NCBI RefSeq assembly: GCF_017254845.1
Contig: NZ_JAFKCU010000001.1
Location: 1,447,048 to 1,511,047 of the forward strand
Direction: 5' to 3'
Length of the DNA stretch: 64,000 bases
Origin: Algoriphagus pacificus
GTDB taxonomy: Bacteria > Bacteroidota > Bacteroidia > Cytophagales > Cyclobacteriaceae
The translations under genes were made by a program, and so were the position numbers. Below, in pieces: positions 33,959 through 43,444 of the stretch (within the stretch, counting starts at the first letter, position 1; every line of letters starts with the position of its first letter). A model generated the notes under the pieces. The model ran no database searches, was not told the origin of the DNA, and saw only the letters and a program-made list of their open reading frames with translations.

Positions 33959-35257
33959 ATGAAGTTTTATAGCACCAATAACCCAAACCATCAAGTAAGC
34001 TTAGCCGAAGCTGTGATCAAAGGCCTTGCTCCTGATCAGGGTTTATACATGCCTGAGCGAATTCCTTCACTTTCACCGGAAGTGATATCATCTTTTCAGA
34101 AGATGAATTTTCAGGAAATAGGATATGTGGTGATGGAATCTATCTTTTCGGAAGACCTGAGCAAAAGCCAAATCAAAGATTTGGTGGATCATACTTTAGT
34201 ATTTGATGCTCCGATTGTGGAGGTAGAGAAAGATGTTTACAGCCTTGAGCTATTTCATGGTCCTACGCTCGCATTCAAGGATTTTGGAGCAAGATTTTGT
34301 TCCAAATTGATGAGTTTACTACTGGCAGATTCGGACAAAAAAGTAAGAGTTTTAGTTGCTACTTCAGGGGATACAGGTAGCGCTGTCGCCAATGGATTTT
34401 TGGGTGTTGAGGGAGTTGAAGTGATTATTTTGTTTCCAAAAGGAAAAGTCAGCGAATTGCAGGAAAAGCAGTTTACAACCTTGGGGCAAAATATTACGGC
34501 CCTAGAGGTGGACGGAGTTTTTGATGATTGTCAGCGTATGGTCAAAGAAGCATTTTTAGATGCGGAACTCAATAAGGATCTGCTTTTGACCTCGGCTAAT
34601 TCAATCAATATCGCAAGGTGGATTCCTCAGGCATTGTATTATTTCTACGCTTATTCTCGCTTACCAAAAAATGGTAAAAAAGTAGCTTTCGCTGTTCCAA
34701 GTGGTAATTTCGGAAACATTGCAGCCGGGATTTTGGCTCAAAGAATGGGTTTGCCTATCGATCATTTTGTGGCAGCCACCAATGTCAATAAAGTTGTTCC
34801 TGATTATCTGAGAGGGGCTGAATTTAAAGCCATGCCATCCAAGCAGACAATCAGTAATAGCATGGATGTCGGGAATCCAAGTAATTTTCCAAGACTTTTG
34901 GCGCTCTTCGGTGGGGATGAAGAACTGCTGAAATCACATGTGAAAGGTTATTTCTATACTGACGAAGAAACAGTTGCTGTGATGCAGGAAGTTTTTGATT
35001 CTGGCTATACCCTCGATCCACATGGAGCGGTGGGATATAAAGGGCTCAAAGATTTTATGGAAGAAAACCCAGGGTATCAGGGGGTGTTTTTGGAAACTGC
35101 ACATCCGGGGAAATTCCGGGGGACTGTAGAAAAAGCTTTGGATATCAACTTGACTTTGCCTGATCGTCTCGAAGCCTTTATGGAAGGTCAGAAAAAAGTG
35201 CAGTCTTTGGAAAAAGATTTTGGAAAATTCAAAGAATACTTGAAGGGGCTGGATTAA
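33959..35257 (+). CDS. thrC: Threonine synthase
   Basis: A 432-residue PLP enzyme that converts O-phosphohomoserine to threonine. It opens with the N-terminal FYSTNNPNHQVSLAEAVIKG. The PLP lysine is in LELFHGPTLAFKDFGARFC (F-K-D-F, about residue 106). Then come ATSGDTGSAVANGFLGVEG, the phosphate/PLP-ring segment SANSINIARWIPQALYYFYA, and the glycine-rich VPSGNFGNIAAGILAQRMGL. The length fits the long (E. coli/yeast-type) class. It is the last gene of thrABC. The polyprenyl synthase gene converges with only 2 bp between the stops, so no separate terminator is visible here. Confidence 0.96.
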   Translation: MKFYSTNNPNHQVSLAEAVIKGLAPDQGLYMPERIPSLSPEVISSFQKMNFQEIGYVVMESIFSEDLSKSQIKDLVDHTLVFDAPIVEVEKDVYSLELFHGPTLAFKDFGARFCSKLMSLLLADSDKKVRVLVATSGDTGSAVANGFLGVEGVEVIILFPKGKVSELQEKQFTTLGQNITALEVDGVFDDCQRMVKEAFLDAELNKDLLLTSANSINIARWIPQALYYFYAYSRLPKNGKKVAFAVPSGNFGNIAAGILAQRMGLPIDHFVAATNVNKVVPDYLRGAEFKAMPSKQTISNSMDVGNPSNFPRLLALFGGDEELLKSHVKGYFYTDEETVAVMQEVFDSGYTLDPHGAVGYKGLKDFMEENPGYQGVFLETAHPGKFRGTVEKALDINLTLPDRLEAFMEGQKKVQSLEKDFGKFKEYLKGLD

Positions 35258-35259
35258 GC

Positions 35260-36234
35260 CTACTTTTTCCTTTCAATCGTAAAGCTGACCAAACCAGCCA
35301 AGGATGTCTTGTATTCTGAATCAGGAAATGTATTAAGAATTTCCAATGCTTCCTGATAGAAGCGATTCATGACGCTTTTGGCATAGTCAAGACCTCCGCT
35401 TTTTTTCACGTAGTCAATTACCTCATTGACAGCTTTTTTATCTTCGCTTTTGTTACGAATAAGGCTGATGATTCTTCTCTTTTCAAGCCAGTCGCTTTGA
35501 TTCAAAGCAAAAATCAAAGGCAAGGTCATCTTCTTTTCTTTGATATCGATACCAACTGGTTTCCCGATTTCATCTTCACCATAATCAAACAAATCGTCTT
35601 TGATCTGGAATGCCATTCCTACTTTTTCACCAAAGCTTCTCATCTTATCAATGACTTCTGTGTCATTCTGATTGCTGGAAGCTCCAACGGCGCAGCAAGA
35701 GGCAATCAAGCTCGCAGTTTTTTGACGGATTATCTGATAATAAACCTCTTCTGTGATATCGAGTTTTCGTGCTTTGGCTATCTGAAGCAATTCTCCTTCA
35801 GACATTTCTTTGACAGTGTTGGACACGATTTTAAGAAAGTGAAAATCCTCATTGTCAACACTCAAAAGCAAACCTCTTGATAATAGGTAATCGCCAACCA
35901 ATACAGCGATTTTATTCTTCCAAAGGGCATTTACAGAGAAAAATCCACGTCTGTAGTTAGCATCATCGACAACATCATCATGGACAAGGGTGGCAGTATG
36001 CAATAATTCGATCAAAGCTGCGCCCCTGTGAGTGGATTCATTGATTCCTCCTGTGATGCCGGCAGTTAAAAAAACAAACATCGGGCGCATCTGCTTTCCT
36101 TTGCGCTTCACGATGTAATTCATGATATGGTCTAAAAGCTTGACTTTGCTTTTCATTAAGCCCCTGAACTTTTGTTCAAACTCAGCCATTTCGGCTTCAA
36201 TGGGAACTTGTATTTGCTTGAGGTCTGCTTTCAT
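35260..36234 (-). CDS. Polyprenyl diphosphate synthase (trans type)
   Basis: A 324-residue all-helical prenyltransferase that builds the isoprenoid side chain, in Bacteroidetes usually of menaquinone. The first aspartate-rich motif is in LLHTATLVHDDVVDDANYRR (about residue 85-100), and the second in AFQIKDDLFDYGEDEIGKPV. Supporting motifs are KRKGKQMRPMFVFLTAG near the start (the K-x-x-R-P segment) and EKKMTLPLIFAL, the conserved K-x-T-x-P block. There is no bulky residue obvious just before the first DD motif, consistent with a long-chain product (octaprenyl-like). The exact chain length is not decidable here. The promoter is expected in 36235-36390, shared with the divergent DUF4199 gene. 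Confidence 0.92.
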   Translation of the reverse strand: MKADLKQIQVPIEAEMAEFEQKFRGLMKSKVKLLDHIMNYIVKRKGKQMRPMFVFLTAGITGGINESTHRGAALIELLHTATLVHDDVVDDANYRRGFFSVNALWKNKIAVLVGDYLLSRGLLLSVDNEDFHFLKIVSNTVKEMSEGELLQIAKARKLDITEEVYYQIIRQKTASLIASCCAVGASSNQNDTEVIDKMRSFGEKVGMAFQIKDDLFDYGEDEIGKPVGIDIKEKKMTLPLIFALNQSDWLEKRRIISLIRNKSEDKKAVNEVIDYVKKSGGLDYAKSVMNRFYQEALEILNTFPDSEYKTSLAGLVSFTIERKK

Positions 36235-36390
36235 CCGGTTAAATCTGTCGTAAAAATAATACCCTTTCCTTCATGGGCAAGGGATATTGGATTCATAGAT
36301 TAAGTTTCCTGTGCATTGTACAATCTTTTCAACTTTTTTGTATTTTAATAAGATTGATTTTCCTCTTAACCACTCTCTCTTAAAACTGTT

Positions 36391-36876
36391 ATGAAAAACA
36401 TCGGTATTGAAGTTAAATGGGCCTTCATTTTTGCAGTCATGATGTTGGCTTGGATGTTCTTGGAAAAGTCTTTAGGCTGGCATGATGCACTTATAGATCA
36501 GCATTCTACGATGACCAATCTAGTAGCAATTCCCGCTATTCTGATCTATGTTTTAGCATTGCTGGATAAAAAGAAAAATTATTACAAAGGCCAAATGACC
36601 TACCTGCAAGGGTTTTTGTCAGGGGTGGTTATTTCGATTATCGTGGCAGTTTTAAGCCCCTTTACTCAATACATCACGATCGAATATATTACCCCTGAAT
36701 ATTTTAATAATATCATTGAACATTCAGTAAGTACCGGCTTAATGACTCAAGAAGCGGCAGAGGATTACTTTAACCTGAAAAATTATATGGTCCAATCTGT
36801 TATTGGAGCGCTTATAATGGGGGTAATCACTTCAGCAATCGTTGCTATTTTTACCAAATCAAAGAAGCAGGCCTGA
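36391..36876 (+). CDS. DUF4199 membrane protein
   Basis: A 161-residue inner-membrane protein with four hydrophobic helices (about 8-28, 42-60, 73-95 and 134-154). It shows the family's typical pattern: VKWAFIFAVMMLAWMFLE, then KNYYKGQMTYLQGFLSGVVI, ITPEYFNNIIEHSVSTGLMT, and a C-terminal helix ending in lysines. DUF4199 proteins are common in Cytophagales and Flavobacteriia, often near glycosyltransferases, and have no known activity. Here it stands alone between a divergent prenyl synthase and the acyltransferase gene. Its role is unknown. Confidence 0.85.
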   Translation: MKNIGIEVKWAFIFAVMMLAWMFLEKSLGWHDALIDQHSTMTNLVAIPAILIYVLALLDKKKNYYKGQMTYLQGFLSGVVISIIVAVLSPFTQYITIEYITPEYFNNIIEHSVSTGLMTQEAAEDYFNLKNYMVQSVIGALIMGVITSAIVAIFTKSKKQA

Positions 36877-36915
36877 GTAATTTGGACAAGTGGAGTGTAA
36901 GCAATTGGCATTTGT

Positions 36916-36923
36916 TATCTTTG
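36916..36923 (+). promoter_or_regulatory. -7 box of the acyltransferase-gpsA operon
   Basis: TATCTTTG matches TAnnTTTG exactly. It lies 25 nt before the TTG start at 36949, giving a short leader. A matching -33 TTTG at the expected distance is not clear. Confidence 0.65.
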
Positions 36924-36948
36924 ATACGTTTTTAAACCAGCAATCCAC

Positions 36949-38646
36949 TTGGGAGAGAAATATATAAAACATAAGTACGAGCCGATAATTCCCAGTAAGA
37001 ATGAATGGCCTGTGGTAAAACTGGCAAGGGAACGGAAAGAGTTTGTCAAAAAAGTCTCTGAACTTGCAGAAGCTAGGATCTTAAATCTAGCGGAGAATAA
37101 CCCGGAAATTCTGAAGGAAGAGCTTGAAACCACATTGTACAGGGAGAAACTTCGGATCAAACAGAATCCATGGGTTGTGGATCCTGATGATGAGGGTTCT
37201 TTTTGGGGTGAAGTAAAAGCCTCGCTTCTTCAGATCAATACTGCTTCAGGTCTCTCAAAGACAAAGAAAATACAAGGTTATAAAGCGGTATTAAATAGAA
37301 TTACCTCTCGCTACGCAGAGGAAATCGCCAGTAACTTTAAGCATACTCATTACAAGTTCACCCGAAGCGTAGTCACATTTGGGTTTTCCAGATTGCTCAA
37401 TGCAGCAAGGGTAAAGGGTTTCCGATCCATTTTTAGTAATCAATATACGCTTCAGGATAAAATCCAGATAATCGGAGAGACTGACCAATTGAGAGACCTT
37501 GCCACAAAAGGGACAGTGGTTATGGTTCCTACGCATTTCAGTAACCTTGACAGTATTTTGATAGGTTGGACGATCTCGGTTTTGGGTTTGCCTCCATTCA
37601 TTTATGGAGCAGGTTTAAACCTGTTCAACATTTCGATTTTTGCCTATTTCATGGATTCTTTGGGGGCTTACAAAGTAGATAGACGCAAGAAAAATTTGCT
37701 GTATCTGGAGACTTTGAAGACCTATTCTAAAGAAGCTATCCAATTTGGCTGTCACAGTTTGTTTTTTCCAGGAGGTACGCGTTCCAGAAGTGGGATGATA
37801 GAATCCAAGTTGAAACTAGGATTGCTTAGTACCGCCATCGAAGCACAACGAGCAAACTATCAAAACGGCCTGAATGATATATCAGGAAAAATATTCATAG
37901 TACCTGTTACAATCAATTATCACTTTGTCTTAGAAGCCCCAAGTTTGATCAGAGACCATTTGAGTATCACTGGTCAGGAGCGCTATTATAAAGAGAATGA
38001 TGAATTTTCAAACTCCTATAAAATCTCAAAATTCCTTCTGAAATTCTTCACCAAAGGTTCTGATATCTCTGTTTCGATTGGGAGAGCGATGGATGTCCTT
38101 GGAAATTATGTTGATGAAAATGGGGACAGCATGGATAAAAAAGGTAGAAGTATCAATACCCGAGATTACTTTATTTCGGAAGGAGTGGTGACGGTGGATC
38201 AGCAGCGGGAGGAAGAATACACCAACATGCTGGGAAGGAGAATTGTGGAGGAATTCCATAAAATCAACCGAGTTTTCAGCTCCCATTTAGTTGCTTTTAC
38301 CGCTTTTGAAATGATCAAAGCCTCTAATAGAAAGCTAGATTTATTTGATCTGATCAGGCTGCCAGAGGAAGATATCGTGCTTTCCTATGAGGAGTTTAAA
38401 AAGAACTGTCAGATGGTAATGGACCGGGTGTATGAGCTCAAAGCCAAAGGTCAGATTAACGTTGCTCCCCATCTTCAAAATGATCTGGATGAGATAATCC
38501 GACATGGATTGGATAATGTGGGGATGTATCATGCCAAAAGACCACTTATTCAAAATGAGAAAGGGGATATTGTCACTGAAGACATGAGTTTACTTTATTT
38601 TTATCACAACAGATTAACCGGTTATGGCCTCGAGAAACTCTTCTAA
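36949..38646 (+). CDS. Glycerol-3-phosphate acyltransferase (PlsB/GPAT-like)
   Basis: A 565-residue membrane-associated acyltransferase. The catalytic H-x4-D box is in VPTHFSNLDSILIGW (about residue 200). Further GPAT blocks follow: LGLPPFIYGAGLNLFNI, DSLGAYKVDRRKK (substrate-binding arginine) and SLFFPGGTRSRSGM (the F-P-x-G-x-R-S block). It should acylate sn-1 of glycerol-3-phosphate, the first step of phospholipid synthesis. It must start at TTG 36949: an in-frame stop lies just upstream (36922) and there is no ATG near. The gpsA start lies within its last 23 bp, which couples G3P synthesis to its use. Confidence 0.85.
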   Translation: MGEKYIKHKYEPIIPSKNEWPVVKLARERKEFVKKVSELAEARILNLAENNPEILKEELETTLYREKLRIKQNPWVVDPDDEGSFWGEVKASLLQINTASGLSKTKKIQGYKAVLNRITSRYAEEIASNFKHTHYKFTRSVVTFGFSRLLNAARVKGFRSIFSNQYTLQDKIQIIGETDQLRDLATKGTVVMVPTHFSNLDSILIGWTISVLGLPPFIYGAGLNLFNISIFAYFMDSLGAYKVDRRKKNLLYLETLKTYSKEAIQFGCHSLFFPGGTRSRSGMIESKLKLGLLSTAIEAQRANYQNGLNDISGKIFIVPVTINYHFVLEAPSLIRDHLSITGQERYYKENDEFSNSYKISKFLLKFFTKGSDISVSIGRAMDVLGNYVDENGDSMDKKGRSINTRDYFISEGVVTVDQQREEEYTNMLGRRIVEEFHKINRVFSSHLVAFTAFEMIKASNRKLDLFDLIRLPEEDIVLSYEEFKKNCQMVMDRVYELKAKGQINVAPHLQNDLDEIIRHGLDNVGMYHAKRPLIQNEKGDIVTEDMSLLYFYHNRLTGYGLEKLF

Positions 38647-39688
38647 AACCAAAGAAAAATGGATCGGGGTGATCGGGGTGGGGAGCTTCGGGACGGCTAT
38701 TGCAAATATGCTGGCAGAGAAAAACCCGGTGATGGTTTATGCCAGGAAAGAAGAAGTAGTTCAAGAGATTAACGAAAATCATACCGCCCAAGGAAAGCCT
38801 CTAAACCCAAATATCAGGGGAACATTTGATCCCAAGGAAATCTGTGAAACCTGTGATATTCTTTTTATGATGGTTTCTTCCTCGGGTTTCCAGGAGGTTA
38901 CTAAGACTTTTGCACCCTATTTATTGCCTTATCATTTGATCATCCACGGGACAAAGGGACTTTGCTTGAACCTCGGAGAAGGTGAAACCTTGGAGTCTGT
39001 ACAAAAAATAAGAAGATCGCAGATTCTTACGATGAGTGAGGTGATTTTGCAGGAAACGGTTGTAGTCCGTGTTGGATGCTTGGCTGGTCCAAACCTTTCG
39101 AAAGAATTGGTCAAAGGCCAACCTGCAGCAACCGTAATTGCGAGTAAGTACAATGAAGTGATTTTGGAGGGGCAGAGTTTGCTTCGGTCAGAGAAGTTTC
39201 AAGTTTATGGAAACTCTGACATAATAGGAGTAGAACTCAGTGGTGTCTTAAAAAATATCATTGCCATCGCGTCTGGAGCACTGGCTGGTTTGGGCTTGGG
39301 AGAGAATGCAAAGGGATTACTGATTTCCAGAGGAATGGTGGAAATGGTTCATTTGAGCAATGCCTTGGGAGGAAGTGTCAAATCGGTAATCGGATTAGCT
39401 GGAATTGGAGATTTGGTGACAACCTGTAATTCAGTGGACTCAAGAAACTTTACAGTTGGTTATAGATTGGCAAAAGGAGAAAAGTTGCCTGAAATAATGG
39501 CTGATATGGAAGAGGTTGCTGAAGGGATAAATACGATCCGGATAATCAAAGCATTTTTAGAAACAGCTGATCTGAGAGCTCCAATTACCGAATATTTGTA
39601 TCGTGTGCTTTTCGAGGATTTCGATATCAAAGAAGCTTTGCAGTTTCTGATGAAATACCCCTTTAATGTGGATATTGACTTTGTTTAA
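38624..39688 (+). CDS. gpsA: NAD(P)H-dependent glycerol-3-phosphate dehydrogenase
   Basis: A 354-residue cytoplasmic enzyme reducing dihydroxyacetone phosphate to sn-glycerol-3-phosphate for phospholipids. The Rossmann motif is in WIGVIGVGSFGTAIANMLAE (about residues 13-32). The substrate segment is LAGPNLSKELVKGQPAATVI. The catalytic lysine region is ELSGVLKNIIAIASGALAGL, and the C-terminal signature is SVIGLAGIGDLVTTCNS. The family arginine after 'NS' is present in SRNFTVGYRLAKGE. The start codon overlaps the upstream acyltransferase gene by 23 bp. A symmetrical terminator follows immediately. Confidence 0.95.
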   Translation: MASRNSSKTKEKWIGVIGVGSFGTAIANMLAEKNPVMVYARKEEVVQEINENHTAQGKPLNPNIRGTFDPKEICETCDILFMMVSSSGFQEVTKTFAPYLLPYHLIIHGTKGLCLNLGEGETLESVQKIRRSQILTMSEVILQETVVVRVGCLAGPNLSKELVKGQPAATVIASKYNEVILEGQSLLRSEKFQVYGNSDIIGVELSGVLKNIIAIASGALAGLGLGENAKGLLISRGMVEMVHLSNALGGSVKSVIGLAGIGDLVTTCNSVDSRNFTVGYRLAKGEKLPEIMADMEEVAEGINTIRIIKAFLETADLRAPITEYLYRVLFEDFDIKEALQFLMKYPFNVDIDFV

Positions 39689-39697
39689 AAAATCAAT

Positions 39698-39733
39698 AAA
39701 AAAGGCTTCTGAATAAATTCAGAAGCCTTTTTT
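39698..39733. terminator. Bidirectional terminator after gpsA
   Basis: AAAAAAGGCTTCTGAA-TAAA-TTCAGAAGCCTTTTTT: a 10-bp stem flanked by A- and T-runs on both sides. It serves gpsA (plus) and the converging sugar dehydrogenase gene (minus). Confidence 0.92.
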
Positions 39734-39747
39734 GAATAGTAATCAGC

Positions 39748-40923
39748 TTATCGGATTGGGATGATTTTTACTAAAAGTCCAGTCCCTTCAGTGATCGCGT
39801 AAAGATATCCATCTGGGCTTTCTTTCACTTGTCTCACTCTGCCGATGTCTTGTAACATTACTTCCTGAGAAAGTGCTTTTGTTCCATCCATATCCACTCG
39901 GTTGATGTGAGTCTTGGCAAGAGCACCGATTAAAATATCGCCTTTCCAAGCTGGATATTTATCAGAAGTAACCATAGTGATGCCTGCCGTTGCAATAGAA
40001 GGTACATAATAAGTCACTGGTTGCTCCATTCCTTCTTTCTCTGTGATTTCGGTAATGGTAGACCCGTCGTAATTTTTACCATAAGTAATTTCAGGCCAGC
40101 CGTAATTCTTGCCTTTTTCGATTAGGTTCAACTCATCGCCTCCCATCGGGCCATGCTCTGATTCCCAAAGTCTATTGTTTGCTTTGTCATAGAATAACCC
40201 TTGTGGGTTTCTGCTTCCGTATGACCAAATAGAAGGAATTGCATCTGGCGTATTTACAAATGGGTTGTCTTCAGGAATTCTGCCATCATCGTGGATTCTG
40301 TGGATTTTTCCATGAGAATTTGTCAACTCCTGAGCATTGATTTTTCGATCAAAACGATCTCCATTTGAATAATAAAGGTATCCGTCATTGTCAAAAACTA
40401 TTCTGCTTCCATAATGATTTCCACCTTTCCATCCTGGCTGAGATTCAATCAATTCTTCTTTATCCACAGCCATATTGCCATCTAATCTGAATCGCATGAT
40501 TGCAGTGCTGGTCAATTCATCTGAAACTGTTTTTGCATAACTAATGTAAAGCCAGCCGTTCTCACCATATTTTGGATGAGCCTGAATATCTAAAAGACCT
40601 CCCTGGCCTTTTGTAGAAACCTCAGGAAGACCTTCGATTTTTTCACCGGTAAATTGATCGTCTTTGAAAATCAAGATTTCACCTTTTTTCTCAGTGACTA
40701 ATAAAGTGCCATCTTCTAACCAGGTCATTCCCCATGGGTTTTCAAAACCTGTATGTAGTGTGTCAATTTTGACTAACAGCTTTTCTGTTTGAACAGCGTA
40801 AGTCTCATCGATAGGTTCAGCGACCACTTCTTCAACTACCTCAGTCTTTTGATCACATGCAAAAACAAGTGCAGAGGCAAAAGCTATCTGAGAAAAGTAT
40901 CCTATTTTTTTCGTTAAATTCAT
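39748..40923 (-). CDS. PQQ-dependent sugar/aldose dehydrogenase-like lipoprotein
   Basis: ATG 40923 is chosen because it opens into a lipoprotein signal (LTKKIGYFSQIAFASALVFAC); an ATG at 40956 would add 11 residues ahead of it. The 391-residue product is a six-bladed soluble glucose-dehydrogenase/sorbosone-dehydrogenase propeller: TGFENPWGMTWLEDGTLLVT, GLLDIQAHPKYGENGWLYIS, SRIVFDNDGYLYYSNGDR, NPQGLFYDKANNRLWESEHG and DELNLIEKGKNYGWPEITYG. These carry the PQQ and calcium contacts typical of the family, including the active-site His in the QAH segment. It would oxidise sugars in the periplasm if PQQ is available. PQQ synthesis genes are not in the window. Confidence 0.9.
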   Translation of the reverse strand: MNLTKKIGYFSQIAFASALVFACDQKTEVVEEVVAEPIDETYAVQTEKLLVKIDTLHTGFENPWGMTWLEDGTLLVTEKKGEILIFKDDQFTGEKIEGLPEVSTKGQGGLLDIQAHPKYGENGWLYISYAKTVSDELTSTAIMRFRLDGNMAVDKEELIESQPGWKGGNHYGSRIVFDNDGYLYYSNGDRFDRKINAQELTNSHGKIHRIHDDGRIPEDNPFVNTPDAIPSIWSYGSRNPQGLFYDKANNRLWESEHGPMGGDELNLIEKGKNYGWPEITYGKNYDGSTITEITEKEGMEQPVTYYVPSIATAGITMVTSDKYPAWKGDILIGALAKTHINRVDMDGTKALSQEVMLQDIGRVRQVKESPDGYLYAITEGTGLLVKIIPIR

Positions 40924-40993
40924 ATTGATGTCTTTTGATCCCTGAAGATAAGACATGTTGTCAAATTAATCTTAAGTGAAATCTACAGTTGGT

Positions 40994-42028
40994 CTAAATA
41001 ATTGAAGTAGCAGTTTTTCTGGCATAAGAAAGAGCTTCTTTAACCATTTCTTTGGAGCCTATAAAAAGCGGAGTTCTCTGATGTAGATCTTTTGGTTGAA
41101 TTTCTAAGATCCGCATGTTTCCGTCTGATGCAACTGCCCCAGCTTGCTCTGCAATAAATGCCAAAGCATTAGCTTCATACATTAATCGGAGCTTTCCATT
41201 TGGGTTCTTTTTGGTGGCTGGATAGATGTAGATTCCTCCTTTCAACAGGTTTCTATGAAAATCCGCAACCAAGCTGCCAATGTATCTTGCTGCATATTTT
41301 TTTTCTTTACAAGCATCCAAATACATCTTGATTTCTGGTGCCCAGTCATTTTGAGTGCCTTCATTGATAGAATAAATAGAGCCTGTTTCAGGAGCTTGGA
41401 TATTGGGGTGAGAAAGGAAAAATTCTCCCAGTGATTGTTCGTAGGTGAAACCATTGACACCAAATCCTGTGGTATAAACGAGCATAGTGGAGGAGCCATA
41501 CAAAACATAGCCAGATGCGACTTGTTCAGTTCCCGGCTGCATGATATCCTCTTCTTGAATCGGACTTCCGATGGGAGTTTTTCTTCTGTAAATAGAGAAA
41601 ATTGTCCCGATGCTGATGTTGACATCAATGTTGGAACTTCCATCCAAAGGGTCAATCGCTATCACGTATTTTCCAGATTTATTTTGAAGATCGATGACTG
41701 CATCTTCTTCTTCGGAAACTATGGCACAGACTTCGCCACCTTTACTCAAAGCACGAATGAATCTGATATTTGCGATGACATCTAGCTTTTGTTGTTCTTC
41801 TCCTTGTACATTGGTCTGTCCAAAAGCACCTCCGATGTTGGCAAGGCCCGCTCGGTTAGTTTCTCGATTTACTATTTTGGAAGCTAGCGCGATGTCTCTG
41901 AGCAACTGCGAAAGTTCTCCAGAAGCAAAAGGGAAGTCACGTTGTTTTGATTTAATAAAGCGATCTAAAGTGGTGCCAACAGAGTAAGCAAGACCACTTT
42001 GATCAGGCTGGTAAGGTAAGATTTTCAT
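40994..42028 (-). CDS. fbp: Class 1 fructose-1,6-bisphosphatase
   Basis: A 344-residue metal-dependent phosphatase of gluconeogenesis, hydrolysing fructose-1,6-bisphosphate to fructose-6-phosphate. The Mg-site motif is in [19 protein letters not shown] (aspartates at about residues 126-129). The upstream [11 protein letters not shown] provides the first metal ligands. The sugar-binding part is [20 protein letters not shown], with [20 protein letters not shown] and [15 protein letters not shown]. The length is standard for class 1. It is divergent from the lone aspartate kinase; the 57-bp gap holds both promoters. It lies 37 bp upstream of the sugar dehydrogenase start on the same strand. Confidence 0.95.
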   Translation of the reverse strand: MKILPYQPDQSGLAYSVGTTLDRFIKSKQRDFPFASGELSQLLRDIALASKIVNRETNRAGLANIGGAFGQTNVQGEEQQKLDVIANIRFIRALSKGGEVCAIVSEEEDAVIDLQNKSGKYVIAIDPLDGSSNIDVNISIGTIFSIYRRKTPIGSPIQEEDIMQPGTEQVASGYVLYGSSTMLVYTTGFGVNGFTYEQSLGEFFLSHPNIQAPETGSIYSINEGTQNDWAPEIKMYLDACKEKKYAARYIGSLVADFHRNLLKGGIYIYPATKKNPNGKLRLMYEANALAFIAEQAGAVASDGNMRILEIQPKDLHQRTPLFIGSKEMVKEALSYARKTATSII

Positions 42029-42085
42029 TTCGTAGAAAAGTACAATATTTGGGTTTTCAATAAGGGAAATTAGTAATAAAATTTT

Positions 42086-43354
42086 ATGACAAAAACGATT
42101 GTTTTCAAATTTGGAGGGGCCTCAGTCAAAGATGCCTCGGCATTGAAAAATTTCGCTGAAATTCTCCGTAATCGATTGCGAAGAAATATGGTAATTGTTG
42201 TTTCAGCCATGGGAAAAACAACCAATGCGCTTGAAGCAATTTTGAAATTGAAAATTGATCAAAAAGATTATTCTTCAAATAGTGCAAATTTAAAAGACTT
42301 TCACCTTGACATTTGCAAGGAGTTGTTTCCTCCAGAACACCGGATTTTTGCGCTGTTGGAAAACCAGTTTTTGGCATTGGAAAAAAGACTTCAAGGAGAG
42401 CTCACCAAAGAAAATTACGACGAATTCTATGATGCTGTGATCAGTGTGGGGGAATTGCTTTCTTCCAAAATCGTCATGGAATTTCTTTGCCTAAATGACA
42501 TGGTGGTTTTGTGGCGAGATGCCCGTGAAATCATTGCTACGAATAGCGATTTTAGGTTTGCAAAGATAAACTGGGAGAAAACCCGCGAGAGATGCAAGTA
42601 TCAGCTGATACCCAATTTGGAAAAATTCCCTGTGGTGACCCAGGGTTTCATCGGAGCTGATGAATTTGGAAAGACGACTACATTGGGCCGAGAAGGTTCG
42701 GACTTTACCGCAGCAATCTTAGCATCTTGTTTGGGAGCAAGTGCTGTGACAATCTGGAAGGATGTACCAGGCGTATTGAACGCCGATCCAAAAAAGTTTG
42801 AGAACACCACACTCTTTTCAGAATTGGATTACAAACAAGCTGCAGAAATGACCTATTATGGAGCTTCAGTCATCCATCCTAAAACCATCAAGCCCTTGGC
42901 TAATTCGAGAATTCCCTTATTTGTAAAATCATTCTTGAATCCCGAGGCAAATGGAACCAAAATCCATTCCCTTGAGAGTTTTGAGCCTATTCCTACTCTT
43001 ATCCTGAAAGAAAATCAGGTTTTGGTGAGCTTTAAAGTCACTGATTTTACATTCATCGAGGAGTCTCATATCCATCGGGTTTATGAGGAATTGAGATCAT
43101 TGAAACTTAGAGTGAACATGCTTCAGATCTCAGCCATTTCGATTTCTTTGGTAATGGATTCCCAGCCATATCATTTTGAGAAATTACTGGAAAGATTGAA
43201 AGGTCTATTTGAAATCCGATACAATGAAGGCTTAGAGCTTTTTACAATTTTACATCCAGAAAAAGATTCAATTACTCCACTGTTGGATGGCTATGATGTT
43301 TTATTGGAACAAAGTACCCGAAATACTATTCAATTTGTCCGAAGGAAAAAGTAG
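42086..43354 (+). CDS. Monofunctional aspartate kinase (LysC type)
   Basis: A 422-residue aspartokinase, the second in this window. Kinase core: [20 protein letters not shown], the [20 protein letters not shown] motif and [20 protein letters not shown]. The stretch after about residue 300 is a degenerate ACT region ([36 protein letters not shown]). It is short for the usual two ACT domains, so feedback control may be weak or different. With thrA feeding threonine and methionine, this enzyme may serve lysine and diaminopimelate synthesis (inference). It is transcribed divergently from fbp. Confidence 0.92.
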   Translation: MTKTIVFKFGGASVKDASALKNFAEILRNRLRRNMVIVVSAMGKTTNALEAILKLKIDQKDYSSNSANLKDFHLDICKELFPPEHRIFALLENQFLALEKRLQGELTKENYDEFYDAVISVGELLSSKIVMEFLCLNDMVVLWRDAREIIATNSDFRFAKINWEKTRERCKYQLIPNLEKFPVVTQGFIGADEFGKTTTLGREGSDFTAAILASCLGASAVTIWKDVPGVLNADPKKFENTTLFSELDYKQAAEMTYYGASVIHPKTIKPLANSRIPLFVKSFLNPEANGTKIHSLESFEPIPTLILKENQVLVSFKVTDFTFIEESHIHRVYEELRSLKLRVNMLQISAISISLVMDSQPYHFEKLLERLKGLFEIRYNEGLELFTILHPEKDSITPLLDGYDVLLEQSTRNTIQFVRRKK

Positions 43355-43444
43355 GCCTCAATTCATTGATTTCTGTTTAAAAAGTGGCATTTGAAGGAAT
43401 TTCTGTATTTTCAATTCTACTAACTAACCCTCAAGAAACCTATT

